Assembly (NCBI GenBank): GCA_041485885.1
Contig: JBGPKL010000042.1
Span: forward strand, 1 to 34,832
Length of the DNA stretch: 34,832 bases
DNA from: JACQFZ01 sp041485885
GTDB lineage: Bacteria > Pseudomonadota > Gammaproteobacteria > Acidiferrobacterales > Sulfurifustaceae
Reading direction: 5' to 3'
Below, one piece after another: positions 7,481 through 15,802 of the stretch (position 1 is its first letter; each line of letters opens with the position of its first letter). The notes under the pieces are model-generated. The model was not told where the DNA came from. It saw only the letters and a list, made by a program, of their open reading frames with translations, and searched no databases. The position numbers and the translations under genes were made by a program.

Positions 7481-8983
7481 CTAATGCTCACTATCCATCC
7501 GGTTCCGACCGTCGTCGTCGGCGGCGGCCGCTGGTGCTTCGCCGCGCGGGCGGCGTTCATAAATCCAATCGAGCAGTGCCTGCTGCATCGCCTCGGCAGC
7601 GTTGCTGTTCGCACGAAGGTCATTGTATAGGCAGACCACGACGACCCAGCGACCGGCGCCGTCCAGCACATAGCCGGCTAAGCTGCGTACGCCATCTAGG
7701 CTCCCGGTCTTCAAATGCAAGCGCCCCGCAAGCTCGCCGCCGAAGCGATGCGCGAGCGTGCCGTCTTGCCCCGACAGCGGCAGTGCCGAGATGAACTCCG
7801 GCATGTACGGGCCTTGGTAAGCGGCGAGCAACAACCGCCCGAGGCTACGCGCTGAAACGCGCGCGGCGCGCGACAAACCAGCGCCATTATCGAGGACAAG
7901 TTCCGGAAAATCGAGTTCACGACGGCGTAACCATTCGTGCACGACTCGGCTGCCGTTCTCCGAAGTCCCCGGCGAACCGAAGCGCTCGGCTCCGAGGGTT
8001 AGTAAGAGCTGGCGGGCCATGACATTGTTGCTGAACTTATTGATGAGTCGTATAACTTCCACCAGCGGTGGAGAGCGAAACGTATATAGCAGCTTCGCGT
8101 CGGGAGGCGTCGCGCCGTCGCGCCACCCGCCCTTCAGGCGTCCGCCTTGCTCCTGCCACAGCGCCTGAAAGACGCCATGAATGTACGGGCCCGTCTCCGA
8201 AAGTACACGGTAGAGCTCGGTCTCTCCACAGGCGGCCCTATAGTTGCCGTCGAACACGAGTCGAGTTTGTTTCCCATTGCGGACACGCATCGACCATCGA
8301 TGCCCTCCCCCGCGACACGGCCCGCCTTCTAGCTTCAAGTGATTGTCAGTTGCCACGGGTGGATCCGCGATTACGCGTACCCGCTTCGCCTCGGGCAAGA
8401 CGCGAATCTGAACCGCCTGGAAATTCACCAGCAGCGCGCGCGGGAGGACATTGTAGGCACGCAGCGGTTGGCCATCGAACTCGGCCGGATCTCCAGACTC
8501 ACCCGCGAAATAACTTTGATCGAGTACCAGATCGCCTGCTATCTCTTCCAAACCGGATAATCGCAGACCCCGAACCAGCCGCCAGAATTGCTCGATGACC
8601 AAATACGGATCGCCGTGGCCCTTAAGGTAGAGATCGCCGTCGAGACGACCCTCGTGAGGGGCTACACCGCCGTAAACCTCGGTTTTCCATTGAAACGCAG
8701 GGCCAAGCTCCTCGAGCGCGGCTAGGGTCGTCACGAGCTTCAACACCGACGCCGGGTTGCGCGCCTCGTCGGCGGCAACGCTGAGGAATGGGCGCGGAGC
8801 GCCAATCACATGCGCGTAGACGCTCAATCCCTGCGAGGAGAGGCCGTGCCGCTTCATGATTTGCGCTATCCGAGGCGGTAAATCGTCCGCTGTCGCGGCC
8901 TGGGATGATGTAAACACAATCGCGAGCAGGCCGAACGCATAGCCGAGAATGAACTGTAGAGTGATTCGCACGGGTGCTTTCAT
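7481..8983 (-). CDS. dacB: D-alanyl-D-alanine carboxypeptidase/endopeptidase, PBP4 family
   Basis: A 500-residue periplasmic peptidase of the S13 family that trims or cleaves peptidoglycan peptides. It has a signal peptide (residues 1 to about 30), the SxxK nucleophile motif S79-VLK82, SNN at 318-320 and KTG at 425-427, all correctly spaced with the large insert typical of PBP4. I place the start at ATG 8983, where the signal peptide begins. The in-frame ATG at 9064 would overlap a TATAAT hexamer (9063-9068) that is the likely -10 box of this gene. The C-terminal 25 residues are low-complexity and acidic. It is divergent from the Rep-like gene. Confidence 0.93.
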   Translation of the reverse strand: MKAPVRITLQFILGYAFGLLAIVFTSSQAATADDLPPRIAQIMKRHGLSSQGLSVYAHVIGAPRPFLSVAADEARNPASVLKLVTTLAALEELGPAFQWKTEVYGGVAPHEGRLDGDLYLKGHGDPYLVIEQFWRLVRGLRLSGLEEIAGDLVLDQSYFAGESGDPAEFDGQPLRAYNVLPRALLVNFQAVQIRVLPEAKRVRVIADPPVATDNHLKLEGGPCRGGGHRWSMRVRNGKQTRLVFDGNYRAACGETELYRVLSETGPYIHGVFQALWQEQGGRLKGGWRDGATPPDAKLLYTFRSPPLVEVIRLINKFSNNVMARQLLLTLGAERFGSPGTSENGSRVVHEWLRRRELDFPELVLDNGAGLSRAARVSARSLGRLLLAAYQGPYMPEFISALPLSGQDGTLAHRFGGELAGRLHLKTGSLDGVRSLAGYVLDGAGRWVVVVCLYNDLRANSNAAEAMQQALLDWIYERRPRGEAPAAAADDDGRNRMDSEH

Positions 8984-9062
8984 AGAGTTCTGTTTTGCAC
9001 GCGCTTTATCGCAGCGTCGCGCGCCGCCATCCGAAAGGAACCACGCCAGAAAACTGTTGCAC

Positions 9063-9068
9063 ATTATA
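9063..9068 (-). promoter_or_regulatory. Probable -10 box of dacB
   Basis: A perfect TATAAT on the minus strand, 80 bp upstream of the chosen dacB start. No convincing -35 lies 16-18 bp upstream (nearest TTGGGT), so the call is tentative. Confidence 0.4.
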
Positions 9069-9148
9069 TTTTTACTGGCCGAAACCCAATCTTTAGGTTA
9101 ACATGCGCGCCTAACCGTGATGACATTACTATAAAATACACCACGGCA

Positions 9149-11149
9149 TTGCTAGACCTAAGCCAGCACCAGAAGGTGGCAGTGCAATATATAAAAGGTC
9201 CGCTTCTTGTCGTGGGAGGGGCGGGCAGCGGTAAGACATCCCTCCTCGCCCATAAAATCGCCTGGCTGATCCGCGAATACGACACCTCTCCCGCGCGCGT
9301 CGTTATCATTGCAAACAACGCTCACGCGGCCCGACTGATGCGATCTTGCGTAGCGGACCTGCTCGGGCGCCAAGTCCCCGACCTGTGGGTTGCGACTTTT
9401 GCTGAAATTGGCCTAGCGCTGATACAGCAGCGCCTGGACATGCTCAACTTGCTCCCGGGCTTCAGCCTGTACGATCGGCTCGACAGCGAGGCGCTCGTTA
9501 CCCGCTTGCTGCGCGAAACACGCCCGGAACTGATCGGTTTGGCCAATCCTGTTTCGCGGCAGATCGCACGCTGGAAGCGAGCATTGATCACGCCACCGGT
9601 CGAGCGCGAGATGCGGGGCTCGACCGTGGGAGAGATATCGACGTGGCTATACCGCCGCTACGAACAGCGCCTGCGCAGCGCAAACGCGATCGATATCGAA
9701 GATTTGGTCCGCAAGGCCGTCCGCCTCTTGACCACCGACGCCGCCCTACTGACCGAATGGCGGTTGCGCATCAGCTTTCTCCTGGTCGACGAATACGAGC
9801 GCACCGAGGCTGGCGAACATGAGCTGGTGAGACTCCTCACCGCGGACGGTCCGGTGCTGACCGCCGTCGGTGACGAAAACCAATCACCGAGCGAGCCACA
9901 CGGGCACGCCGACAATCTCGCGCGGCTGCGCACGGAACATACCGGTCTTCGGATCATCCATCTTGACTACAATTTCCGCTCGACCCGCCGGATTGCGCGC
10001 TCGGCCGCTCGACTCATCGGCTCTCGTCGCCCAGACGTGGATCCGGCGCACGGTAATGCCCGTGAGTCCGGCGTGCCGCTGCGGGTGCTGCAAGCACGAA
10101 GCGAACAGCACGAAGCCGACAGCGTCGTTGCTTCGCTGCTGGCTCACAAGTCGCGCGCCGGATGCGAATATCGCGACTACGCCATTCTGCTTCCCCGCCT
10201 ACAACACGCGGCTCTGATAGAGCGCGCCCTACAGGTGCACCGCGTGCCCTACTACTTGCGCGGCGGTGCGTCTCTCTTCGATCAAGCCGAAGTGCGCGAC
10301 CTGCGTGCTTATCTAAAGCTCTTGTGCAATCCATCCGACGACATCGCCTTCCTGCGCGCGGTAAACACACCGCGCCGCGATATCGACCGCTTGACGCTCG
10401 AGCAACTCATGAGTTTCGCCGCGAGTCGCGGCCGACCGTTACTCGAATGTACGCTCGACCCGGAACTCGCGCAGGGGTTAACCCCCGGTCGGCTCACCGT
10501 GCTGCATAACTTCGCGCTGCTGATGCGCGCGCTCGGCGAACGCGCGAGCCACACCAACGCGGTACAGCTCATTTACGATCTAATTTTGGAACTGCGCTAC
10601 GACGAGTGGCTGCGCGATACCTGCAACGATGTGAAAATCGCGGAGCGTCGAATGCAGAGCGTGATGGATCTCATTGGGTGGCTGCGGCGCATGGCGAAGC
10701 AGCGGCCCGAAGCGGATTGGCGCGCGCTCGTCGCCCAGCTCAGTCTCAACGCCGCGCTCGATCCCGAAGAGCACGAGACGACAACCGACGGCGTTGTACT
10801 GATGCCGATTGCGACCGCCAAGGGTTTTGAGTTCGCGCACGTATACGTCGTCGGATTCGAGGATGGATGGTGGCCCAACGCGCCGGCGACTGACCCCGAT
10901 CCGAATGAAGCGCGCCGGTTGGCGTACGTAGCCATCGGTTGCGCGCGCGAGAGTCTCGCTTTCAGTTTGACCGAACATCGACGCGTCAGCGGCGATGTCG
11001 CGGCGCGCCCTCCGAGCCGTTTCCTCGCGGAGCTAGCCCCCGAAGACGTCGAGTGGACGAATTCGGCAACCGAACCCGCGACCGCTGAAGCCGTCATAGG
11101 GCGCACCCTCTTGCCCACCGACAGTCTTTCTCCGCGGAGGTACGGTTAG
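9149..11149 (+). CDS. Divergent Rep/UvrD-like superfamily 1 protein with degenerate helicase motifs
   Basis: A 666-residue protein that follows E. coli Rep along its length (NTPRRDI and PSRFLAEL blocks, Rep-like total length). The Walker A GGAGSGKT (23-30), D214-E215, Q245 and R277 of motif IV are kept. Other motifs are altered: DEYQD is DEYER (214-218), the QSIYxWRGA segment of motif III reads QSPSEPHGH, the TLHxxKG of motif V reads PIATAKG, and the motif VI TRA reads GCA, so the arginine finger is Cys598. Motifs Ia and Ib also lack the usual TNKAA and TFH residues. The start is TTG 9149 with no Shine-Dalgarno; a TATAAA at 9130-9135 would give a very short leader. It may bind ATP but act poorly as a helicase (inference). 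Confidence 0.85.
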   Translation: MLDLSQHQKVAVQYIKGPLLVVGGAGSGKTSLLAHKIAWLIREYDTSPARVVIIANNAHAARLMRSCVADLLGRQVPDLWVATFAEIGLALIQQRLDMLNLLPGFSLYDRLDSEALVTRLLRETRPELIGLANPVSRQIARWKRALITPPVEREMRGSTVGEISTWLYRRYEQRLRSANAIDIEDLVRKAVRLLTTDAALLTEWRLRISFLLVDEYERTEAGEHELVRLLTADGPVLTAVGDENQSPSEPHGHADNLARLRTEHTGLRIIHLDYNFRSTRRIARSAARLIGSRRPDVDPAHGNARESGVPLRVLQARSEQHEADSVVASLLAHKSRAGCEYRDYAILLPRLQHAALIERALQVHRVPYYLRGGASLFDQAEVRDLRAYLKLLCNPSDDIAFLRAVNTPRRDIDRLTLEQLMSFAASRGRPLLECTLDPELAQGLTPGRLTVLHNFALLMRALGERASHTNAVQLIYDLILELRYDEWLRDTCNDVKIAERRMQSVMDLIGWLRRMAKQRPEADWRALVAQLSLNAALDPEEHETTTDGVVLMPIATAKGFEFAHVYVVGFEDGWWPNAPATDPDPNEARRLAYVAIGCARESLAFSLTEHRRVSGDVAARPPSRFLAELAPEDVEWTNSATEPATAEAVIGRTLLPTDSLSPRRYG

Positions 11150-11363
11150 CACGTCGAAACGCGCCGATTAAAAGATCGTGCCAGAATATTCCCGCCGATG
11201 GGCCTTTCCCCGTCAACCCAGTTGCACGAATGCGCTGGACGGGCGATCATATGCCCGCTCCCGATAGCCACACTATAACTAACTAGAGGGCCATCTCACT
11301 GGCCAATATCGGCACGGGCGCTATCCTAAAAGTAATAACTCGCGACGCAACCGGAGTTAATGC

Positions 11364-12089
11364 ATGCCGGATAAACCGCTGCCAATGTCCGACGCTCAGG
11401 ATTTCTCGGCGCTACATCTAACGCCCGATACGTTCGAGCCGGTCTACAACACGATCGTCGCCCTCAAGTTTCCGATGGATGTCGCGCGCGTGCTGGAATT
11501 GCGTTATGTCATCAACCACGCCGCCGATGCGTTTCCCGAACCGGCACCGACCGCCGACTACCGCGAATTTCGCGACGCGTTGCAAGCGGTCATCGATACG
11601 ACCGGCATCGAGAACAAGCGCCATAGCGAAAAGCTGCTACGCATCTTGAGTATGATGCGTGAGCTTCATTACACGTACAGCATCAACACCCGAGACGCGG
11701 AAAACAAGCTGCGCGCCAGCATGGCGGACAATCGTCATCAACGACGTCGGGCGATACGCTACGCTCTGGGTTTCACCGTCACCGCGATTTTGTGCGCGAT
11801 CTTTTGGCTCGGCTTCCCGGACCCGGGTTGGCCGTTGAAACTCCTGACCGCCGGCTTCGCCATCGGCGCGTGGCTATACGTGCGCACGATACCGTCCCTC
11901 GACCGCAGCCTGATCTCTCTCGAGAAACGCACGAGCCAACTACAGCGCCATCGCGTGAAGTCGATTCACTGGCGCATGCTCGTGCAGAAACTCGCCCTCC
12001 TGCTTGGATTCAAACGCAATAGCGAGGTCGAAGTATTTCTGATCGATACGGATCATGATCATTCGCGTCCGTCGGGATTGACGCATTAG
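11364..12089 (+). CDS. Unknown protein with two membrane segments
   Basis: A 241-residue protein I do not recognise. Residues 1-125 are soluble and helical. Two membrane segments follow (about 132-153 and 157-174) with a very short turn, then a charged, possibly coiled-coil tail (about 178-200). No catalytic motif is visible. A GGAG Shine-Dalgarno lies 7 nt before ATG 11364, and third-position GC is high, so the gene is convincing. It stands alone, downstream of a 214-bp gap after the Rep-like gene in which I see nothing but a weak 5-bp stem (GGCCA/TGGCC), and upstream of the repeat cluster. The two-TM hairpin suggests a membrane scaffold or regulator, but this is a guess. Confidence 0.75.
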   Translation: MPDKPLPMSDAQDFSALHLTPDTFEPVYNTIVALKFPMDVARVLELRYVINHAADAFPEPAPTADYREFRDALQAVIDTTGIENKRHSEKLLRILSMMRELHYTYSINTRDAENKLRASMADNRHQRRRAIRYALGFTVTAILCAIFWLGFPDPGWPLKLLTAGFAIGAWLYVRTIPSLDRSLISLEKRTSQLQRHRVKSIHWRMLVQKLALLLGFKRNSEVEVFLIDTDHDHSRPSGLTH

Positions 12090-12115
12090 TCCCCCTTGGC
12101 GCGGTCCCCGGCTCT

Positions 12116-12490
12116 TTGTCATTCCCGCGAAAGCGGGGTGAGGCGGAGCTTTCGCGGATGCATCTAACATGCATTCGCGCCGCCGAACGGGTGCAACGAA
12201 GTTTGTTGCACCCTGGGCAGCAACAGATAGTTGGGACGCTCACCACGTTGCAAATAAAATACCGGCCATCCCTGGCGATACGCCGCGGCTCGTCGTACAG
12301 CGTTCGGCGGCGCGAGCACACGTTAAGTGTGCTCGCGAAATCTCCGGCTTGGATTTCTTCTCCGTTGGCTGGGGTGTGCCGGCCATCCTTGGCGAGGCTT
12401 CATCGCTTCGTTGTACCCCGGCCCGCACTTCCGTGTGCGGGCGTTCGGCGGCGCGAGCACACGTTAAGTGTGCTCGCGAAATCTCCGCCT
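12116..12490. repeat. Cluster of palindromic repeats between the two-TM gene and xerD
   Basis: Three copies of a roughly 47-bp unit: 12142-12189 (inverted), 12301-12346 and 12442-12489. Each has the flank CGTTCGGCGGCGCGA, an 11-bp hairpin and a tail ending in CTCCG. In copies 2 and 3 the stem is CGCGAGCACAC/GTGTGCTCGCG; in copy 1 it is built on ATGCAT with one G-U pair, so pairing is conserved while sequence is not. Two more hairpins alternate with them: a 9-bp stem GGGTGCAAC/GTTGCACCC at 12189-12213 and an 8-bp stem GCCCGCAC/GTGCGGGC at 12421-12442. A common dispersed motif (CATTCCCGCGAAAGCGGG) sits at 12120-12137. No gene is visible in this stretch; the xerD stop lies at its right edge. Confidence 0.85.
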
Positions 12491-13389
12491 CACCCCCTCG
12501 GATGATGGCGGGCGTGTAGTTCCTTCAGCCGCGCCTGCGCCACGTGCGTATATATCTGCGTAGTGGAAAGGTCCGCGTGCCCGAGCAGCATTTGCACCAC
12601 GCGCAGGTCGGCCCCGTGATTGAGCAAATGCGTCGCGAAGGCATGGCGCAGCGTATGCGGTGAAAGCGGCGTACGGATAGCGGCGTCGCGCGCGTAGCGC
12701 TTTAGGTTATGCCAGAACGCTTGCCGCGTAAGAGGTCCCCCGCGCGCCGTGATGAACAAGGCGTCCGTCACTTGACGGGCGGTGAACCCGGTACGCACCT
12801 CGCGAAGGTAGCGATTTACCCAGGCGATTGCTTCCTCACCGAGCGGCACGAGCCGCTCCTTGTTTCCTTTGCCGACCACGCGTACTAAGCCTTGCGTCAG
12901 ATTTATCTGTGCGAGCGTCAGCCCCACGAGCTCGGAAACGCGTAGACCCGTCGCGTACAGCACCTCGAGCATGGCGCGATCGCGCAACCCGAGCGGTGTC
13001 GCGGCCCGCGGCGCCGCCAAGAGCCGCTCCACTTGGTCCTCGCTCAGGGTCTTGGGCAACGGTCGCGCGAGCTTCGGCGAATCGATGAGAGCCGTCGGGT
13101 CAGCCTCGATCCGCCCTTCGCGCGCGAGATAACGGTAAAAGCGGCGCAGCGTGGACAGCAGCCGCGCGGCGGTACGAGATTTCACACGCTCGCCGCGGCG
13201 ACGTTCGAGGTACGCCAGAAGATCCTCGCGCGTCGCGCGCACGAGGTTCTCGCAATCGCGCACCCGCAGAAAACGTTCCAGCAAGACCAGATCGCTACGA
13301 TACGCCGAGAGGGTCGCTTGGCTCAGGCCCTGCTCGAGCCAAAGCGCGTCACAGAAACGGTCGATCAGTTCGCTAGGTTCGGCGTTCAT
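12490..13389 (-). CDS. xerD: Site-specific tyrosine recombinase XerD
   Basis: A 299-residue tyrosine recombinase that, with XerC, resolves chromosome dimers at dif during division under FtsK control. The SAM-like core-binding domain spans about 1-100 and the catalytic domain about 110-299. Catalytic residues are all present: R150 (GLRVSEL), K174 (GKGNKER), H245 and R248 (HTLRHAFATH), H271 (LLGHADLSTT) and nucleophile Y280 (TQIYTHV). Length matches E. coli XerD (298). Its start overlaps the 3' end of ogt by 17 bp, and its stop codon lies at the edge of the palindromic repeat cluster. XerC is the alternative, but the C-terminal HARHHPRG tail and length favour XerD. Confidence 0.93.
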   Translation of the reverse strand: MNAEPSELIDRFCDALWLEQGLSQATLSAYRSDLVLLERFLRVRDCENLVRATREDLLAYLERRRGERVKSRTAARLLSTLRRFYRYLAREGRIEADPTALIDSPKLARPLPKTLSEDQVERLLAAPRAATPLGLRDRAMLEVLYATGLRVSELVGLTLAQINLTQGLVRVVGKGNKERLVPLGEEAIAWVNRYLREVRTGFTARQVTDALFITARGGPLTRQAFWHNLKRYARDAAIRTPLSPHTLRHAFATHLLNHGADLRVVQMLLGHADLSTTQIYTHVAQARLKELHARHHPRG

Positions 13390-13840
13390 GCGCGAGCAGC
13401 CAGCGTTTGATCGCGAGCGCCGAACCGGATCGCTGTCCCATGAAGCCGCCGATCGCGTGCTTGGCGACGACGCGGTGACACGGCACGATGATGGGAATGG
13501 GATTGGTGCGGCAAGCGCCGCCCACCGCGCGTGGCGAACTCTTTATGCGGCGCGCGATATCGCCATAGCTTCGCACCTCGCCGGCAGGGATGCGGATCAA
13601 AGCGCGCCATACACGGCGCTGATGTGCGCTCCCTTCGAGCGCGAGCGGCAGGTCAACCGGGCGACGGGAATCGTTGAGATACGCACGAAGGGCGCGGCAC
13701 ACGCGTCGCGCAAACACGCTCCGCGGAGCTTTGAGCGGCAGTCGCTCGGCAACGAAATCGATGTCGGTCACCCGCCCGAGCTCGGTGCGTATCCCAATCC
13801 GTCCGAACGGCGCCGCGATGATTGCGTCGTATACCGGCAC
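13373..13840 (-). CDS. ogt: Methylated-DNA--[protein]-cysteine S-methyltransferase
   Basis: A 155-residue suicide alkyltransferase that removes O6-methyl/alkyl groups from guanine in DNA. The active-site PCHR motif is present with acceptor Cys121, followed by the usual GG-x-G region (IGGFMGQRSG). The winged-helix DNA-binding block PAGEVRSYGDIA precedes it. I chose GTG 13840, which has GAGG 7 nt upstream and gives the family length; the frame extends a further 63 codons upstream through repeat sequence that is unlikely to be coding. It overlaps xerD by 17 bp, so the two are probably co-transcribed. Confidence 0.92.
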   Translation of the reverse strand: MPVYDAIIAAPFGRIGIRTELGRVTDIDFVAERLPLKAPRSVFARRVCRALRAYLNDSRRPVDLPLALEGSAHQRRVWRALIRIPAGEVRSYGDIARRIKSSPRAVGGACRTNPIPIIVPCHRVVAKHAIGGFMGQRSGSALAIKRWLLAHERRT

Positions 13841-13866
13841 GCTAGTACCTCGCGACCAGGCAGCCT

Positions 13867-13904
13867 CCTCACCCCATCCCTCTCCCGGAGGGAGAGGGGG
13901 AGTC
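13867..13904. repeat. Dispersed hairpin repeat (CCCTCTCCC type)
   Basis: Contains CCTCACCCC followed by CCCTCTCCC and its complement GGGAGAGGG, forming a strong stem with a 2- to 4-nt loop. A diverged copy lies at 23193-23221. A second unrelated hairpin built on GCGCGCA/TGTGCGC lies at about 13938-13956. Such motifs are common intergenic repeats in proteobacteria. Confidence 0.7.
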
Positions 13905-13986
13905 GGACCGCTGATGCGGCGATACGACTCGCACGCGCGCATTATGTGCGCGCGCGCCGGTCGAATCCAGCCGGCGCCGGTGTGAT

Positions 13987-14037
13987 GACTCGCGAGTTGA
14001 AAAAGTCCGTGGAAGGACTTTTTCAACATCCTGCTAG
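13987..14037 (+). repeat. 50-bp hairpin repeat, copy A, carrying the rplS stop codon
   Basis: A perfect 13-bp stem GTTGAAAAAGTCC/GGACTTTTTCAAC (13996-14027) followed by ATCCTGCTAG. The inverted copy B at 17068-17117 is identical except for a 1-bp deletion. The rplS stop codon TAG (14034-14036) lies within the terminal CTGCTAG. The hairpin follows rplS directly, so it may also end or stabilise that transcript, though no U-tract follows the stem. Confidence 0.85.
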
Positions 14038-14378
14038 ACTTTTTCGCGGATACGCGCGGCTTTGCCGGCGAGCTGACGCAAGTAGTAGAGCTTGGACCGA
14101 CGCACGTCGCCTTTGCGCTTCACTTCGATCTTCGCGATGGCCGGACTGTAGAGCGGAAACACACGCTCGACGCCTTCACCGTAGGAAATCTTGCGCACCG
14201 AGAAGGAGGAATTGAATCCGCGGTTGCGCCGCGCGATCACCATTCCCTCGAACGCCTGCAAGCGCTCGCGCTCGCCTTCCTGCACGCGAATGTACACGAC
14301 GACGGTATCTCCCGGCCCGAAGTCCGGAAGCTTTTGACTCATCTGACGCGATTCGATCTCTTGCAGAATTTTACTCAT
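14034..14378 (-). CDS. rplS: 50S ribosomal protein L19
   Basis: A 114-residue L19 with the expected conserved regions (FGPGDTVVVYIRVQEG, LQAFEGMVIARRNRG, VERVFPLYSP, KRKGDVRRSKLYYLR), of normal family length. L19 sits at the 30S-50S interface of the ribosome. It is the last gene of the rpsP-rimM-trmD-rplS operon, 30 bp after trmD. Its stop codon TAG is supplied by the end of a hairpin repeat, although the protein ends at the usual place. Confidence 0.97.
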   Translation of the reverse strand: MSKILQEIESRQMSQKLPDFGPGDTVVVYIRVQEGERERLQAFEGMVIARRNRGFNSSFSVRKISYGEGVERVFPLYSPAIAKIEVKRKGDVRRSKLYYLRQLAGKAARIREKV

Positions 14379-14408
14379 GGCTCGACTCCCACTCTCAATC
14401 GACGGCCG

Positions 14409-15152
14409 CTACGTACGGCTCCGCTCCTGTTGAAACTCGGCAAGCAGTCGCTGCTGCTCTTCGTTAAGCCGCAACCGGGAAAGTAAATCCGGCCGCCGCA
14501 ACCACGTGCGTCCCAACGCCTGTTTGAGACGCCACTGTCTTATCCGTTCATGATCGCCCGACAACAACACCTCGGGCACGGCGTGGCCGGCGTACGACTC
14601 CGGGCGCGTGTAGTGCGGCCAATCGAGCAAGCCGTCCACGAACGAATCTTGCGACGCCGAATTCTCGTCGCCGAGCGCGCCGGGTAGGCGGCGCGCAATG
14701 GCGTCGATCAAAACCATCGCCGGCAGCTCGCCGCCGGACAGCACGTAATCGCCGATCGACCATTCCTCGTCGACTTCGGTTTCGATCACGCGCTCATCCA
14801 CGCCTTCGTAGCGACCGGCGAGGAGAATAATTCGCTCTCGCGCCGCCAACACGTCGACGGCGGCGTGATCGAGTCGCCGCCCTTGCGGCGACAAATAAAT
14901 CACTTGCGATCGAGCGCCCGCCGCCGATCGCGCCGCGGCAAGCGCGCGCGTCAGCGGTTCCGCGCACATCACCATTCCCGGACCGCCGCCGTAGGGCCGG
15001 TCGTCGACCGACCGATGCTTATCCTCCGTATAGTCGCGCGGGTTCCACACCTGCAACGATAAAAGTCCGGCTCGTATCGAGCGACCGGTAATGCCAAACT
15101 CGCGCACCATCTCGAACATCGCCGGAAAAATACTGATCACGTCGATCCGCAT
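14409..15152 (-). CDS. trmD: tRNA (guanine-N1-)-methyltransferase
   Basis: A 247-residue SPOUT-class methyltransferase that makes m1G37 in tRNAs and so prevents +1 frameshifting. The trefoil-knot SAM-binding segments are present: VIYLSPQGR, LLAGRYEGVDERV and SIGDYVLSGGELPA. The N-terminal RIDVISIFPAMF and the catalytic Asp in SFVDGLLDWPHYTRP also match. Its length is close to E. coli TrmD (255). It lies 20 bp downstream of rimM and 30 bp upstream of rplS in the classical order. Confidence 0.97.
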   Translation of the reverse strand: MRIDVISIFPAMFEMVREFGITGRSIRAGLLSLQVWNPRDYTEDKHRSVDDRPYGGGPGMVMCAEPLTRALAAARSAAGARSQVIYLSPQGRRLDHAAVDVLAARERIILLAGRYEGVDERVIETEVDEEWSIGDYVLSGGELPAMVLIDAIARRLPGALGDENSASQDSFVDGLLDWPHYTRPESYAGHAVPEVLLSGDHERIRQWRLKQALGRTWLRRPDLLSRLRLNEEQQRLLAEFQQERSRT

Positions 15153-15172
15153 GCGCTTTGTCCCGACGCGCG

Positions 15173-15682
15173 TCAGTTATCCGCGTCCCAGTCGACATGA
15201 ATAACGCCGTCCTTTCGATCCACACGCCGGACCACACCGCGGTCGAAGGGAATCAACCGTTCGCGCTCTCCTCGCACGACCATGACGTCGTTTGCGCCGG
15301 TCTCGAACAAATGACTCACCTGACCGAGCTCGTCTCCGCCGAGATTGACGACACGCAATCCCTCGAGCTCGGCCCAGTAGTACTCGTTCTTACCGACCTC
15401 GGGAAGCTGCGATACGAGAACCGCAATCTCCGCGCCCACGAGTGGCGCCATCGCGTCCCGATCCGTACAACCATCCAATTGCGCGACGATACCCCTGCCG
15501 TGCACGCGGCCGTCGGCTACACCGAATTCCCGCCACGCGCCATCGTGCTCGATGAGCCAAGGCCGGTAATTCAAGATCGCCTCGCGCGGACGCGTATATG
15601 AGTAAACCTTGACCCACCCGCGCACTCCGAAGAGACCGGCCACGCGGCCGACGGCGACTCGACGGTCCGGAGGCGGCGCCAT
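15173..15682 (-). CDS. rimM: 16S rRNA processing / ribosome maturation factor RimM
   Basis: A 169-residue RimM that binds r-protein S19 and helps mature the 30S head. The N-terminal beta-barrel begins with AVGRVAGLFGVRGWVKVYSYT, a diagnostic block. The C-terminal PRC-barrel domain contains NEYYWAELEGLRVVN and LIPFDRGVVRRVDR. AGGACG lies just ahead of ATG 15682. A 120-bp gap after rpsP is longer than elsewhere in this operon and shows no obvious gene or hairpin. Confidence 0.96.
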   Translation of the reverse strand: MAPPPDRRVAVGRVAGLFGVRGWVKVYSYTRPREAILNYRPWLIEHDGAWREFGVADGRVHGRGIVAQLDGCTDRDAMAPLVGAEIAVLVSQLPEVGKNEYYWAELEGLRVVNLGGDELGQVSHLFETGANDVMVVRGERERLIPFDRGVVRRVDRKDGVIHVDWDADN

Positions 15683-15802
15683 CGTCCTGCTAAAAGGAAG
15701 CTCCCGGCCGACCGGTTGCGTATTTCGTGAAATCGTTCGCCGTCATGCCGTTGCCGGAAAAGATGAGCACACGCAGCCCGATGGCCGTCGTCGATTTGCG
15801 AC

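Noticed and set aside
12142..12489. Possible CRISPR array
   Set aside because: Only three units, one inverted, unequal spacing and hairpin-type units; no cas genes nearby.
13151..14215. 354-codon plus-strand frame across xerD, ogt and rplS
   Set aside because: It runs antisense through three recognised genes and a repeat; low-complexity Arg/Ser-rich product.
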